This document shows positions 8,014 through 15,838 of a DNA stretch of 23,547 nucleotides, piece after piece. The notes under the pieces were generated by a model. It saw only the letters and a program-made list of their open reading frames with translations, searched no databases and was not told the origin of the DNA. This DNA comes from CAZMFZ01 sp964565665 (GTDB taxonomy: Bacteria > Bacteroidota > Bacteroidia > Cytophagales > UBA9547): positions 1 to 23,547 of the forward strand of contig CAZMFZ010000053.1 of assembly GCA_964565665.1 (NCBI GenBank), in the 5' to 3' direction. The stretch's first letter is position 1. Each line of letters opens with the position of its first letter. Made by a program: the position numbers and the translations under genes.

Positions 8014-9543
8014 CTATTTCACAATCCGCCACACTCCCCATCCATCCTTTGAGCGTATTTTTAACAGGTAAAGCCCTTTGGGTATTGTAGTTGTTTGTAT
8101 TTCTATTTTCTTATTTGGCAAAAAAGCATTAATATCTATGTTGAGTTCAAGCCCAATTGAGCTTAATAATTTCATTTCCAAAATAGTATTCTGACTCTCG
8201 ATTGTTAATTTTTCACTAAATGGATTAGGGAAAATAACCACGTCATTTGCAAGTGTATTTTTGGTGGCTGTGCTTCCACAAGTTGTGGTGTTTAATTGTA
8301 AAGAATAAGCAATTTCATTTGTACAACCAAATTCGCTAGTGCCTTTCACCGAAACAAACAGTTCTGATTGTGGCTTGATGCTAAACGTATTTCCTAACGC
8401 AGTTGTGGTGTTTGCCCTCCACAAATATTCATTTGCCCCCGAAACCGAAAAATTTATTGTGTTGCAATTCGTAATCGGGTTGCTTGCCGAAACAGATAAA
8501 TGCATTCCTATTTTGTATACTTCAGAATTGGACAGCTCTTTTCTTCGTGGGCTATTGCTCAACACGGCAAATATCCTGTCTTTTTGGTCGGCTGTAAAAG
8601 TGTGCATACAGGCATCATCAGCATAGTCCATATAATTGTCAATCATGGCACCTAATCCAGCAGTACAGCTATTTCGGCTAGCAGGGCAGTTGTAAATTGG
8701 CCCGGCTGTTTTGGGTGTGTCATCACAGCCATCATCTTGCAGGCAGTTAGTATTACTTTCATCAATTCCCCAAATATGTAACAAACCTAAAAAATGACCC
8801 ATTTCGTGGGTAGTAGTTCGACCTTTGTTGTAAGCCTTATATAAATTCCCTGTTCTACCAAATACATTGAATCGTATCACCAATCCGTCTGAATTGGCCG
8901 ATTCATTTTCCATATCAATACCTGATAAAGAAGAAAAGTCAGGCATTTGAGCATAGCCAAGCCTAGTTGTCAATCCGCCTCCAAAAGTAACTACCCAAAT
9001 ATTAAGGTATTGCTTTGGGTCGAAAATAGTAGCTGGTTTTAGTATGGTCTCTATGTCATTGAGATTATCCCAAGAATTTCGTGTAGCATTTACCCTATGA
9101 ATACCGCATTCGGTGAGCATATTTCCATTGGGGTCGTAAGCGGCAGGCACAAATTTTATGGGCATTCCAATGCCAGCAGGTCGGGTATTGTAGCCCAAAG
9201 TTCCGGGTTTTTTCTGAAAATCTTCATTCAATACCTCAAATTGCGTTATTATTTGGGCTTGTGATATATTCTCATTTACACCTACAGCATCGCCATTGTG
9301 AATTATATGCACCACTACAGGAATCATAAGCGTGTCTTCTTGTATGCGACCATATTTTTTTTGCTTACGTATGGCCGAAATATATTTATTCAATCTGTTT
9401 TCGTCATCTAGAATATTTTTGTAGGTAGGATTCCTGATTTTTAAAAGTTGATTTGCCTCATTGGTAGCACATTGCCTTTGTTCGGTTTGGCTAAAAGACA
9501 GTATTTGTATTGATAAAAAAAAGACAAGAGTTATTGATTTCAT
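8014..9543 (-). CDS. Secreted M43 (pappalysin-like) zinc metalloprotease with T9SS sorting domain
   Basis: A 509-residue exported protease. Residues 1-19 form a signal peptide (ITLVFFLSIQILSFS, then Q). The catalytic domain spans about 70-330: it contains HEMGHFLGLLH (246-256), the HExxHxxGxxH zinc site of metzincins, then Cys pairs (NCLQDDGCDDTP, NCPASRNSC) and the Met-turn NYMDYADDACM (303-313) typical of the cytophagalysin/PAPP-A family. A short beta domain (about 345-425) follows. The last 75 residues are a type A C-terminal sorting domain: VVIFPNPFSEKLTI, with a final GLYLLKIRSKDG, which directs export through the type IX secretion system and attachment to the surface or release. Length and order are normal for the family. 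It is transcribed alone. The substrate is unknown; a role in protein degradation outside the cell is inferred. Confidence 0.93.
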   Translation of the reverse strand: MKSITLVFFLSIQILSFSQTEQRQCATNEANQLLKIRNPTYKNILDDENRLNKYISAIRKQKKYGRIQEDTLMIPVVVHIIHNGDAVGVNENISQAQIITQFEVLNEDFQKKPGTLGYNTRPAGIGMPIKFVPAAYDPNGNMLTECGIHRVNATRNSWDNLNDIETILKPATIFDPKQYLNIWVVTFGGGLTTRLGYAQMPDFSSLSGIDMENESANSDGLVIRFNVFGRTGNLYKAYNKGRTTTHEMGHFLGLLHIWGIDESNTNCLQDDGCDDTPKTAGPIYNCPASRNSCTAGLGAMIDNYMDYADDACMHTFTADQKDRIFAVLSNSPRRKELSNSEVYKIGMHLSVSASNPITNCNTINFSVSGANEYLWRANTTTALGNTFSIKPQSELFVSVKGTSEFGCTNEIAYSLQLNTTTCGSTATKNTLANDVVIFPNPFSEKLTIESQNTILEMKLLSSIGLELNIDINAFLPNKKIEIQTTTIPKGLYLLKIRSKDGWGVWRIVK

Positions 9544-9706
9544 TGGTGGAAAATAATTGACTAAATTTTGATTTGTCTAAATGTTATGAAGGTACTAAAA
9601 TTCGGTTCAAATTATTATTTGTATCCTTTATTCTCGAAATACGCAAAAAGTATCTTTCAATGAAATTAAAATAGAAGCCCAAATTATTATTGCCAATTCA
9701 AAAATT

Positions 9707-9740
9707 CCGCCCTAAGCCTCCCAAGGGGGAGGGAACACCC
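9707..9740. repeat. GC-rich palindromic element, possible dispersed repeat
   Basis: CCTCCC (9717-9722) and GGGAGG (9727-9732) form a stem around AAGG, inside a GC-rich segment that stands out from its AT-rich surroundings. The pattern CCCTAA...CCCAAGGGGG resembles palindromic fragments scattered between genes in many Bacteroidota genomes, from memory. Only one copy is in this window, so its repeat status is not shown here. Confidence 0.45.
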
Positions 9741-9832
9741 TTAAATCTTATATTTTTTGATTCTTAAAGTTAGATAGAAAAGCAGTCTGGGCTATTCTAA
9801 AAATTAAAATAGCTGTTTTTTCATTATGCTTC

Positions 9833-9840
9833 TATTTTTG
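9833..9840 (+). promoter_or_regulatory. -7 promoter box for pstC
   Basis: TATTTTTG is a full match to TAnnTTTG and lies 16 bases before the TTG start. No good -33 TTTG is found 19-21 bases upstream. The leader would be very short. Confidence 0.4.
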
Positions 9841-9856
9841 CATAAATTTTTTAAAG

Positions 9857-10756
9857 TTGGATAATTTAAAAGCACGATTATTTAAAGACAAAGTTGGCAA
9901 ATACACCATGCAGACTTTGGTGTGGTTTAGCATATTGGTAGTGGTGGCCATTGGCTTTGGTCTTTATCTCAAATCAAGGCCATTGTTGGAATTGCAACCG
10001 CTATCGAAATTGTTATTTTCCTCTGAATGGGCACCCGGTAGAGGCGATTTTGGATTGTTTCCTTTCATTATGAGTACTTTATGGGTCACGTTTGCCGCTA
10101 TGTTCATAGCCGTGCCACCTTGTATACTGTGTGCCATCTACCTCACAGAATATGCCGACTCTAAAATTTCAAACTTCGTAAGGCCAATCATCGACATGAT
10201 AGCTGGTGTACCATCTGTTATTTTTGGGGTTTGGGGCATCATCATTATTATTCCTTTTATTAGAGATTTTATTGGTCCATCTATAGGTGTGCATACTTCC
10301 GGCTATACGGTATTGGCAGGGGGTATTGTACTGGCTGTGTCAGTTTTTCCAGTTATCATTCAATTGTTGGTAGAATTATTTAAGTCCATTCCCGTAGAAT
10401 TAAGAGAAGCTTCCCTCGCTATTGGAGCTACCAAATGGCAAACGATTAAGTGGGTGATGCTCAGAAAAGCCGGGCCAGGTGTGGTGTCGGCTGTAGTAAT
10501 TGCGTTTTGCAGAGCATTTGGAGAAACTATGTCGGTAATAATGGTAACGGGCAATGTGGTAATGGTGCCACATTCTTTGCTCGATCCGGCCTATCCATTA
10601 CCTTCACTCATTGCCAACAACTATGGCGAAACGATGTCGATACCCATTTACGATTCAGCTCTCATGTTTGTAGCCTTTATTTTGTTCACCATTGTGCTGA
10701 TATTTAACCTGATAGCTCGCTACGTTTTGCGGCTTGTGGAAAAAAGTAGTATTTGA
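9857..10756 (+). CDS. pstC: Phosphate ABC transporter permease PstC
   Basis: A 299-residue inner-membrane permease with about six helices. It has the PstC features RGDFGLFPFIMSTLWVT, AIYLTEYAD, IAGVPSVIFGVWG and the cytoplasmic EAA loop ELREASLAIGATKWQTI (about 178-194) that contacts the ATPase, followed by GETMSVIMVTGN and SLIANNYGE, which favour PstC over PstA. Usually pstC is followed by pstA, pstB and phoU with pstS nearby; none of them is here, so the partners must lie elsewhere. The start TTG at 9857 is chosen because no ATG precedes helix 1; an ATG at 9908 (YTMQTLVW) would give a shorter form that still keeps the first helix. The next gene begins four bases after its stop, so the two are probably co-transcribed. 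Confidence 0.87.
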   Translation: MDNLKARLFKDKVGKYTMQTLVWFSILVVVAIGFGLYLKSRPLLELQPLSKLLFSSEWAPGRGDFGLFPFIMSTLWVTFAAMFIAVPPCILCAIYLTEYADSKISNFVRPIIDMIAGVPSVIFGVWGIIIIIPFIRDFIGPSIGVHTSGYTVLAGGIVLAVSVFPVIIQLLVELFKSIPVELREASLAIGATKWQTIKWVMLRKAGPGVVSAVVIAFCRAFGETMSVIMVTGNVVMVPHSLLDPAYPLPSLIANNYGETMSIPIYDSALMFVAFILFTIVLIFNLIARYVLRLVEKSSI

Positions 10757-10759
10757 TTA

Positions 10760-11851
10760 TTGATAAAAAATGATAAATTTACTTTCAATAAAGCACAGCT
10801 ATTGAATAAAGATCAATTTCACGAACTTTTAAGAAATCCAGAATCGGTTTCTGCCCACGATACCGAGGCTTTGGAAAAGCTTTTGAACACATTTCCGTAT
10901 TGCAATATTGCCAATGTGCTACTTGCGAAAGTAAGCTCCGATAAAGGCAGCATGTTTTCTAATCAAAAAATAAAAAGAGCAGCACTTTACAGCCCAAGTA
11001 GGGAAAAACTCAAAGCCTTGTTGTACGCAACGCCTCAGGCTGCCACAAAACTCGAAAGCAATATAGCAATTGAGACAAATCTGATTTCTGACTTAGTAGC
11101 AACACACTCTGTTTCTATTGAAAAAGAAGAAATAGCGATGGTAGAAAAAAAAACTTTTGATACCACTATAAATGAGCCTAAAATAGCCGATAAAGATACT
11201 AATAACTCATTTTTGAAAATGGAATTAAATAATTCAGATTCGAAAATGCAAGATTTGAGAGATGAAATTCAAGAGGTCTTGCAAAGCCTAAAAGGTCTGG
11301 AAGCGGAATTCAGAGATAAAATAACCATTGAAAATCAAAATGCACCTGAATCGAAAAAAAATCCATTAGATATAATTCGTGAAGAAAGTGCTGAAACAAT
11401 TCTACAGCCTAAAGAAGTTTCGAATGGAGAAATTGATGAATTATTGGTGGATCAACCTCTTAAATTCTATATACACGACCTCAACTTCGGCAAAAGTTTA
11501 AGGAGTTCAACTTCAGATATTATCAATGAATACCTCAATTTTCGCCCTTATCAAGTAGAGCAAAAGCCCGATTTAGATACTCAAGCATCGATTATAGAAA
11601 AATTTTTAGATGGTAGTGTGCAAATGCCTCGCTTTGGCGATATGGCCGAAACTACCTCAAAACCAGACCTTTCCAAGCCCAGCACCCAACTTGACGAAGC
11701 TCCGATTTCAGAAAATATGGCAAATTTATTTGTTCGCCAAGGCAAAATAAGGAAAGCCATTGAGGTATATGAAAAATTAAAGTTGAAAAATCCTGAGAAA
11801 TCAACTTACTTTGCGGGTAAAATTGACAATCTGAATACCTTTAACAAATAA
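10760..11851 (+). CDS. TPR-containing protein of the secG neighbourhood, unknown function
   Basis: A 363-residue soluble protein. The N-terminal part (about 16-90: LNKDQFHELLRNPE, FPYCNIANVLLAK) is helical and conserved in a Bacteroidota family commonly found next to secG, from memory. The middle (about 95-250) is charged and of low complexity with coiled-coil character. The C-terminus (about 315-355) holds one TPR-like helical pair, LFVRQGKIRKAIEVYEKL. No signal peptide or membrane segment is visible. The start is not ATG: TTG at 10760 gives this length, and another TTG at 10802 (NKDQFHELL) fits the conserved N-terminus as well. It sits four bases after pstC and five bases before secG, which suggests one operon. 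Function is unknown. Confidence 0.8.
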   Translation: MIKNDKFTFNKAQLLNKDQFHELLRNPESVSAHDTEALEKLLNTFPYCNIANVLLAKVSSDKGSMFSNQKIKRAALYSPSREKLKALLYATPQAATKLESNIAIETNLISDLVATHSVSIEKEEIAMVEKKTFDTTINEPKIADKDTNNSFLKMELNNSDSKMQDLRDEIQEVLQSLKGLEAEFRDKITIENQNAPESKKNPLDIIREESAETILQPKEVSNGEIDELLVDQPLKFYIHDLNFGKSLRSSTSDIINEYLNFRPYQVEQKPDLDTQASIIEKFLDGSVQMPRFGDMAETTSKPDLSKPSTQLDEAPISENMANLFVRQGKIRKAIEVYEKLKLKNPEKSTYFAGKIDNLNTFNK

Positions 11852-11855
11852 TTTC

Positions 11856-12209
11856 ATGTTCACCATAGCACTAATATTCATTACTTTTATTTGTTTTTTA
11901 CTTATACTTGTAGTACTAATTCAAAATTCTAAAGGAGGTGGGCTAGCCAGTGGTGTTGGCACAGGCTCTGCTAATTTAATAGGAGTAAAAAGAACAGGCG
12001 ACTTGCTAGAGAATGTAACTTGGGGTTTGGCAATCACACTTTTGGTTGGTTGCTTGGCTACCAATTTTATTATTGATAGAGATGGTGATGGCAACAAAGA
12101 AGAGATAAACAGTGTGAATGTAGAAAGAGCACAAGAATCTGGTTTTGCTCCACAGCAACAACAAGCTGCTCCTGCACAGGAAGAAAGCAAACCTGAAGAA
12201 AGTAAATAA
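11856..12209 (+). CDS. secG: Preprotein translocase subunit SecG
   Basis: Small 117-residue subunit of the SecYEG channel in the inner membrane, which aids SecA-driven protein export. Two membrane helices are visible, at about 2-22 and 53-73. Between them lies the family signature LVVLIQNSKGGGLASGVGTG. The C-terminal tail (about 76-117) is charged, then rich in Gln, Ala and Pro, and shows no fold, as in other Bacteroidota SecG proteins. The gene follows the TPR protein at five bases and is closed by a hairpin terminator. Confidence 0.95.
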   Translation: MFTIALIFITFICFLLILVVLIQNSKGGGLASGVGTGSANLIGVKRTGDLLENVTWGLAITLLVGCLATNFIIDRDGDGNKEEINSVNVERAQESGFAPQQQQAAPAQEESKPEESK

Positions 12210-12225
12210 GACATCTATAAACATC

Positions 12226-12258
12226 AAAAAAGCCTTTCAGCATAGAGAGGCTTTTTTT
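12226..12258. terminator. Bidirectional terminator between secG and the small minus-strand gene
   Basis: Arms AAAAAAGCCT (12226-12235) and AGGCTTTTTT (12248-12257) pair, and the stem extends inward through TTC and GAG. An A-run on one side and a T-run on the other let it work in both directions, for secG on plus and for the gene ending at 12300 on minus. Confidence 0.88.
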
Positions 12259-12299
12259 GTTAGCGGCAATAGAACTGCTTATATAATGGGGATGTAAAG

Positions 12300-12554
12300 C
12301 TAATTCACAATCAAATTATCGATATCCCATTTTCTAATATACACCAATGGCTTGCCCAAAGTGAGTAATTTCTCAAATGGACTTGTAATTTTTATTTCTG
12401 TGGTAATACAAGGGCAATTATCTACCCCACAAGGAATTTCTCTGATTTCGGTTTGCACGTCAATAGTTGATTGAAATTTCAATTTTAACCATTCATTAAT
12501 CTTAGTTTTTAAAAAAATATTTTCCGGATCTGATGGATTTTTGAATTGTATCAC
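12300..12554 (-). CDS. Small conserved-type protein with CxxxxCxC motif
   Basis: An 84-residue soluble protein. The centre reads IPCGVDNCPCITTEI (about 40-54), a cysteine cluster followed by a Thr-Glu, and the end reads GKPLVYIRKWDID (about 67-79). From memory, this resembles small bacterial proteins with a C...CP...ET motif followed by a KP segment, which lack a known role. It has no signal peptide. It is divergent from tatD and ends before a terminator that fits its direction, so a real transcription unit is likely. The three clustered Cys could bind a metal or form a disulphide; this is inference. I do not recognise a named function. Confidence 0.65.
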   Translation of the reverse strand: MIQFKNPSDPENIFLKTKINEWLKLKFQSTIDVQTEIREIPCGVDNCPCITTEIKITSPFEKLLTLGKPLVYIRKWDIDNLIVN

Positions 12555-12622
12555 AACAATTTAAAAGCAACTATTTGAAATAAAAGTTCCATATCTTGAA
12601 TCTGTAAATGTATTCAATTGCT

Positions 12623-13387
12623 ATGATAATCGATACCCACGCCCATTTATACAGCACCCAGTTTGATGACGAAGTAGAAGCTTTGCAGGAAAGAGCAAAA
12701 GATAACAGGGTAGAGAAAATTGTAATGCCAAATATTGATTTGGAAACTTTACCAAAAATGCTCGTATTGACCCAAAAATATCCTGAATTATGCCTGCCAA
12801 TGCTGGGCTTGCACCCTTGCAATGTATTTGAAAATTATAGGGAAGTATTAAAAGAACTTTATTCGTTTTTTGATAAAAATAAATTTGTAGCGGTTGGGGA
12901 AATAGGATTAGACCTTTACCACGATAAAAGCCTTTTTTTACAACAGCAAGAGGCTTTTCATATTCAAATCAATTGGGCATTGGAGAAAAACCTACCTATA
13001 AATATTCATTCTCGAAGTGCTAATGACCAAGCTATTGCCATAGTGAGCGAATATAAAATTAAGGGATTGAGTGGAATTTTTCATTGCTTTTCTGGAAGTT
13101 ATGAGCAAGCACAAGAAATGATTTCGTTAGGTTTTTATTTGGGAATTGGCGGTGTGGTCACTTTTAAAAACAGTGGACTTGATGTTATTTTACAGAAAAT
13201 CGGCTTACAAAACATCGTGTTGGAAACAGATGCACCATATTTAGCCCCCGTTCCATATCGTGGCAAGCGAAACGAGCCCGCTTATCTTACTTTGGTAGTT
13301 GAAAAACTTTCTTCAATTTATAATATTTCAACAGAAGAAGTACTGCACATTACCACCGCCAACGCAAAAGCCGTTTATAAGCTTTAG
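12623..13387 (+). CDS. tatD: TatD-family metal-dependent hydrolase
   Basis: A 254-residue TIM-barrel nuclease of the amidohydrolase superfamily, usually a Mg-dependent 3'-5' exonuclease/DNase. Motifs in order: DTHAHLYS at the N-terminus (metal ligands His6 and His8), VGEIGLDLYHD with the bridging Glu, NIHSRSAND, GIFHCFSGSYEQA and ETDAPYLAPVPYRGKRNEP near the C-terminus. All metal-site residues expected for the family are present. The frame also has an ATG five codons upstream at 12608, but the family starts at MIIDTHAH, so 12623 is preferred. The divergent neighbour starts 68 bases away. Confidence 0.94.
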   Translation: MIIDTHAHLYSTQFDDEVEALQERAKDNRVEKIVMPNIDLETLPKMLVLTQKYPELCLPMLGLHPCNVFENYREVLKELYSFFDKNKFVAVGEIGLDLYHDKSLFLQQQEAFHIQINWALEKNLPINIHSRSANDQAIAIVSEYKIKGLSGIFHCFSGSYEQAQEMISLGFYLGIGGVVTFKNSGLDVILQKIGLQNIVLETDAPYLAPVPYRGKRNEPAYLTLVVEKLSSIYNISTEEVLHITTANAKAVYKL

Positions 13388-13479
13388 AACCAAAATTTTC
13401 GCAGCCTCACTTTATGCAACAAATTCATTCTTGGAAGTAACATGATTTTTTTCTTATTTTACTTATTATCAAGGCCATT

Positions 13480-13785
13480 ATGATAAATAGTGAAAGTATA
13501 GCTTTAAAGATAGACCAGCTGGAGAACAAAATCAAAAAGCTGCTGGAAAGCCATTATTATATTCAAGAAGAAATGAAAGAATATAAAAACGAGAATGAAG
13601 TGTTGCGAAAACAGCTCGATTTCAAGAACGATGAACTTAAAAACTTTCAAAATCAATATAAAATATCTAAAATTGCGAATGTAGTTGTAGATGACAAAAA
13701 GTTGTCGTCTGAATATAAACTTAAAATTAACGAATACATCAGGGAAATAGAAAAAGGTTTGGCTTACTTAAATAATAAAATGTAA
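13480..13785 (+). CDS. Small coiled-coil protein upstream of zapA (ZapB-like)
   Basis: A 101-residue protein that is almost entirely alpha-helical coiled coil over residues 5-55 (LENKIKKLLE, NENEVLRKQL), followed by a short charged C-terminal half. It has no membrane segment. It lies seven bases before zapA, an arrangement often seen in Bacteroidota, where the partner is thought to act in divisome assembly. A ZapB-like role is inferred from place and coiled-coil type, not from a specific motif. A weak leader with no clear promoter box separates it from tatD. Confidence 0.75.
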   Translation: MINSESIALKIDQLENKIKKLLESHYYIQEEMKEYKNENEVLRKQLDFKNDELKNFQNQYKISKIANVVVDDKKLSSEYKLKINEYIREIEKGLAYLNNKM

Positions 13786-13792
13786 TACTTTC

Positions 13793-14080
13793 ATGGCTAT
13801 TTTATCTATCAAAATTCGAATTGGCGATAGAGATTATCCCATGAAAGTAAATGAAAGTGAAGAGGAGGTAATGAGAATGGCAGGGAGAGCATTGAATGAA
13901 AAGTTAAAGTCATTTAAGGATCTATACCAAACTGAAGACAGGCAAGATTTGCTAGCCATGGTGGCTTTCGACAGTCTGTTGCAAAAATTAAAAAATGATA
14001 TTCAATCGGAAAGTGTGGAAAGAAACATCACCGATCGAATAGGTTATCTCAATACGCTTATTTCAAAGTCTATTACTTAA
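13793..14080 (+). CDS. zapA: Cell division protein ZapA
   Basis: A 95-residue protein that binds FtsZ and bundles its filaments at the mid-cell ring. The N-terminal half is the ZapA beta-alpha head (SIKIRIGDRDYPMKVNESEE, then a helix with RMAGRALNEKL), and the C-terminal half is the helix that dimerises (DRQDLLAMVAFDSLLQKL). Length and order match the family. It is followed by rny after 45 bases, a linkage usual in Bacteroidota. No 6S RNA-like structure fits in that short gap. Confidence 0.9.
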   Translation: MAILSIKIRIGDRDYPMKVNESEEEVMRMAGRALNEKLKSFKDLYQTEDRQDLLAMVAFDSLLQKLKNDIQSESVERNITDRIGYLNTLISKSIT

Positions 14081-14100
14081 GAAGCTACTTTTATATCTCC

Positions 14101-14125
14101 TTGATGATAAACCCTTTATCATCAA
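14101..14125 (+). promoter_or_regulatory. Perfect hairpin abutting the rny start codon
   Basis: Arms TTGATGATAAA (14101-14111) and TTTATCATCAA (14115-14125) form an 11-bp perfect stem with a CCC loop, and the ATG of rny follows directly at 14126. It lacks a T-run, so it is not an ordinary terminator. A folded leader could occlude ribosome entry or be a cleavage site for RNase Y itself; a DNA operator is the alternative. Confidence 0.6.
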
Positions 14126-15688
14126 ATGGAAATCATTATTTATATTGTTTTAGCCGCTACCGGCACAATTGCAGGTTTTTTTATTGCGAAGTCTGTACAC
14201 AAAAAAGACCTCAACCGCAAAGAGGAAGAGGCAAAAGAAAAAGCGGAACTTATACTCAAAGAAGCTGAGTTTAAAGCTGAAAGTCTGAAAAAAGACAAGA
14301 TGCTAGAAGCAAAAGAGCATTATTTCAAACTTAAAACAGAATTTGAAGACGATGCCAACCGCAAGAAAAACATCATCATTCAAAATGAGACAAAAATTAA
14401 GCAGCGTGAGCAATCTTTAAATCAACAGCAGCAAAATCTGGGTCGCAAGGAGACTGAGATTGACCAGTTGAAGGAGCAATTGGGGAATCAACAAGAAACG
14501 CTTAAGAAGAAATCGGAAGAAACTGAAAAATTGCGACTGTCGCATGTGTCGCATTTGGAAAAAATAGCTAATCTCACAGTTGAAGAAGCGCGTGAACAAT
14601 TGGTGGAAAATCTGAAAATGGAGGCTCAAAGCCATGCATCATCATACATCAAAGAAATTGTAGAAGAAGCAAAACTCACTGCAACCAAAGAAGCGAAAAA
14701 AATCATTATTCAAACAATACAACGTACGGCTGCTGAACAGGCAGTTGAAAATTGCGTGTCGGTTTTCAATATTGAAAGTGATGAAATAAAAGGGAAAATC
14801 ATAGGGCGTGAAGGAAGAAATATTCGTGCTTTGGAAGCCGCAACAGGGGTTGAAATAATAGTTGATGATACCCCCGAAGCCATTATTATTTCGGGTTTTG
14901 ACCCAGTGAGGCGTGAAATTGCAAGATTATCGCTTCATAGGTTGGTAGCGGATGGTCGTATTCATCCTGCCAGAATAGAGGAAGTAGTTACCAAAACTAC
15001 CAAAGATATTGATGAAGATATTAACGAAGTTGGTGAACGTACTTGTATTGATTTGGGCGTTCATGGTTTGCATCCTGAATTGATAAAAATGATAGGCAGA
15101 ATGAAATACCGTTCATCTTATGCACAAAATCTTTTGCAGCATTCACGTGAGGTAACCAAGCTTTGCGGTGTGATGGCTGCGGAATTGGGCTTAAATGTAA
15201 AAATGGCCAAACGTGCCGGATTGCTGCACGATATTGGAAAAGTAGCTACTGAAGACAGCGATTTGCCACATGCAATTTATGGCATGGAAATGGCCAAACG
15301 CTACAAAGAACACCCAGAAATCTGTAATGCTATAGGTGCCCATCATGATGAAATAGAAATGACTTCACTTATTTCACCAATCGTGCAAGCTTGCGATGCA
15401 ATATCGGGGTCAAGACCTGGAGCAAGACGTGAAGTAGCAGAATCGTATGTGAAGCGTTTGAAAGACTTGGAAGATTTAGCACTTTCATTTGATGGCGTAT
15501 CGAAATGCTATGCCATGCAGGCCGGAAGAGAATTGAGAATTATTGTAGATGCCGACCGAATAGCCGATGACAAAGCAAGCTTACTTTCATTCGATATTTC
15601 GCAAAAAATAGAAAAGGAAATGCAATATCCAGGCCAAATAAAAATTACTGTGATAAGGGAAATGCGCTCAATTGCTTATGCGAAGTAG
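14126..15688 (+). CDS. rny: Ribonuclease Y
   Basis: A 520-residue membrane-anchored endoribonuclease that starts mRNA decay. Order: one N-terminal membrane helix (about 3-22), a long charged coiled coil (about 28-205), a KH RNA-binding domain (about 212-275, with IIGREGRNIRALE at 225-237) and an HD domain with LLQHSREVTKLCG (336-348) and the metal-binding His-Asp at 368-369 (LLHDIGKV), then HHDE (406-409). All catalytic residues are present and length is normal for the family. It follows zapA at 45 bases and carries a perfect hairpin just before its ATG, which suggests control of its own message. Confidence 0.97.
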   Translation: MEIIIYIVLAATGTIAGFFIAKSVHKKDLNRKEEEAKEKAELILKEAEFKAESLKKDKMLEAKEHYFKLKTEFEDDANRKKNIIIQNETKIKQREQSLNQQQQNLGRKETEIDQLKEQLGNQQETLKKKSEETEKLRLSHVSHLEKIANLTVEEAREQLVENLKMEAQSHASSYIKEIVEEAKLTATKEAKKIIIQTIQRTAAEQAVENCVSVFNIESDEIKGKIIGREGRNIRALEAATGVEIIVDDTPEAIIISGFDPVRREIARLSLHRLVADGRIHPARIEEVVTKTTKDIDEDINEVGERTCIDLGVHGLHPELIKMIGRMKYRSSYAQNLLQHSREVTKLCGVMAAELGLNVKMAKRAGLLHDIGKVATEDSDLPHAIYGMEMAKRYKEHPEICNAIGAHHDEIEMTSLISPIVQACDAISGSRPGARREVAESYVKRLKDLEDLALSFDGVSKCYAMQAGRELRIIVDADRIADDKASLLSFDISQKIEKEMQYPGQIKITVIREMRSIAYAK

Positions 15689-15821
15689 TTCTTCATCAAC
15701 AGTTTAGCAGGGGAATAGTAGTTTTTTTTATATGCAAAACCTCCCTATAATCTAGTTTTATCTAGCCTAAAACATAGTTTCTGATACCTGCACATTGTTA
15801 AAACACTCACCCATAAATAAA

Positions 15822-15829
15822 TACTTTTG
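15822..15829 (+). promoter_or_regulatory. -7 promoter box of the kinase-nadD gene run
   Basis: TACTTTTG fully matches TAnnTTTG. It lies 9 bases before the ATG at 15839, so the transcript would be nearly leaderless. TTGTTAAAACA at 15795-15805 lies upstream, but the spacing of its TTG (24 bases) is longer than the usual 19-21. Confidence 0.5.
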
Positions 15830-15838
15830 TAAATTATT

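Larger units (their letters stand above)
9544..9856. other. Intergenic region with GC-rich palindrome
   Basis: These 313 bases separate the divergent protease and pstC genes. They are AT-rich except for a compact GC-rich palindrome at about 9707-9740, listed separately. A -7 box lies near the right end. No coding frame is convincing. Confidence 0.5.

Noticed and set aside
14081..14125. 6S RNA gene downstream of zapA, as in some proteobacteria
   Set aside because: The gap is only 45 bases and is mostly one simple hairpin.
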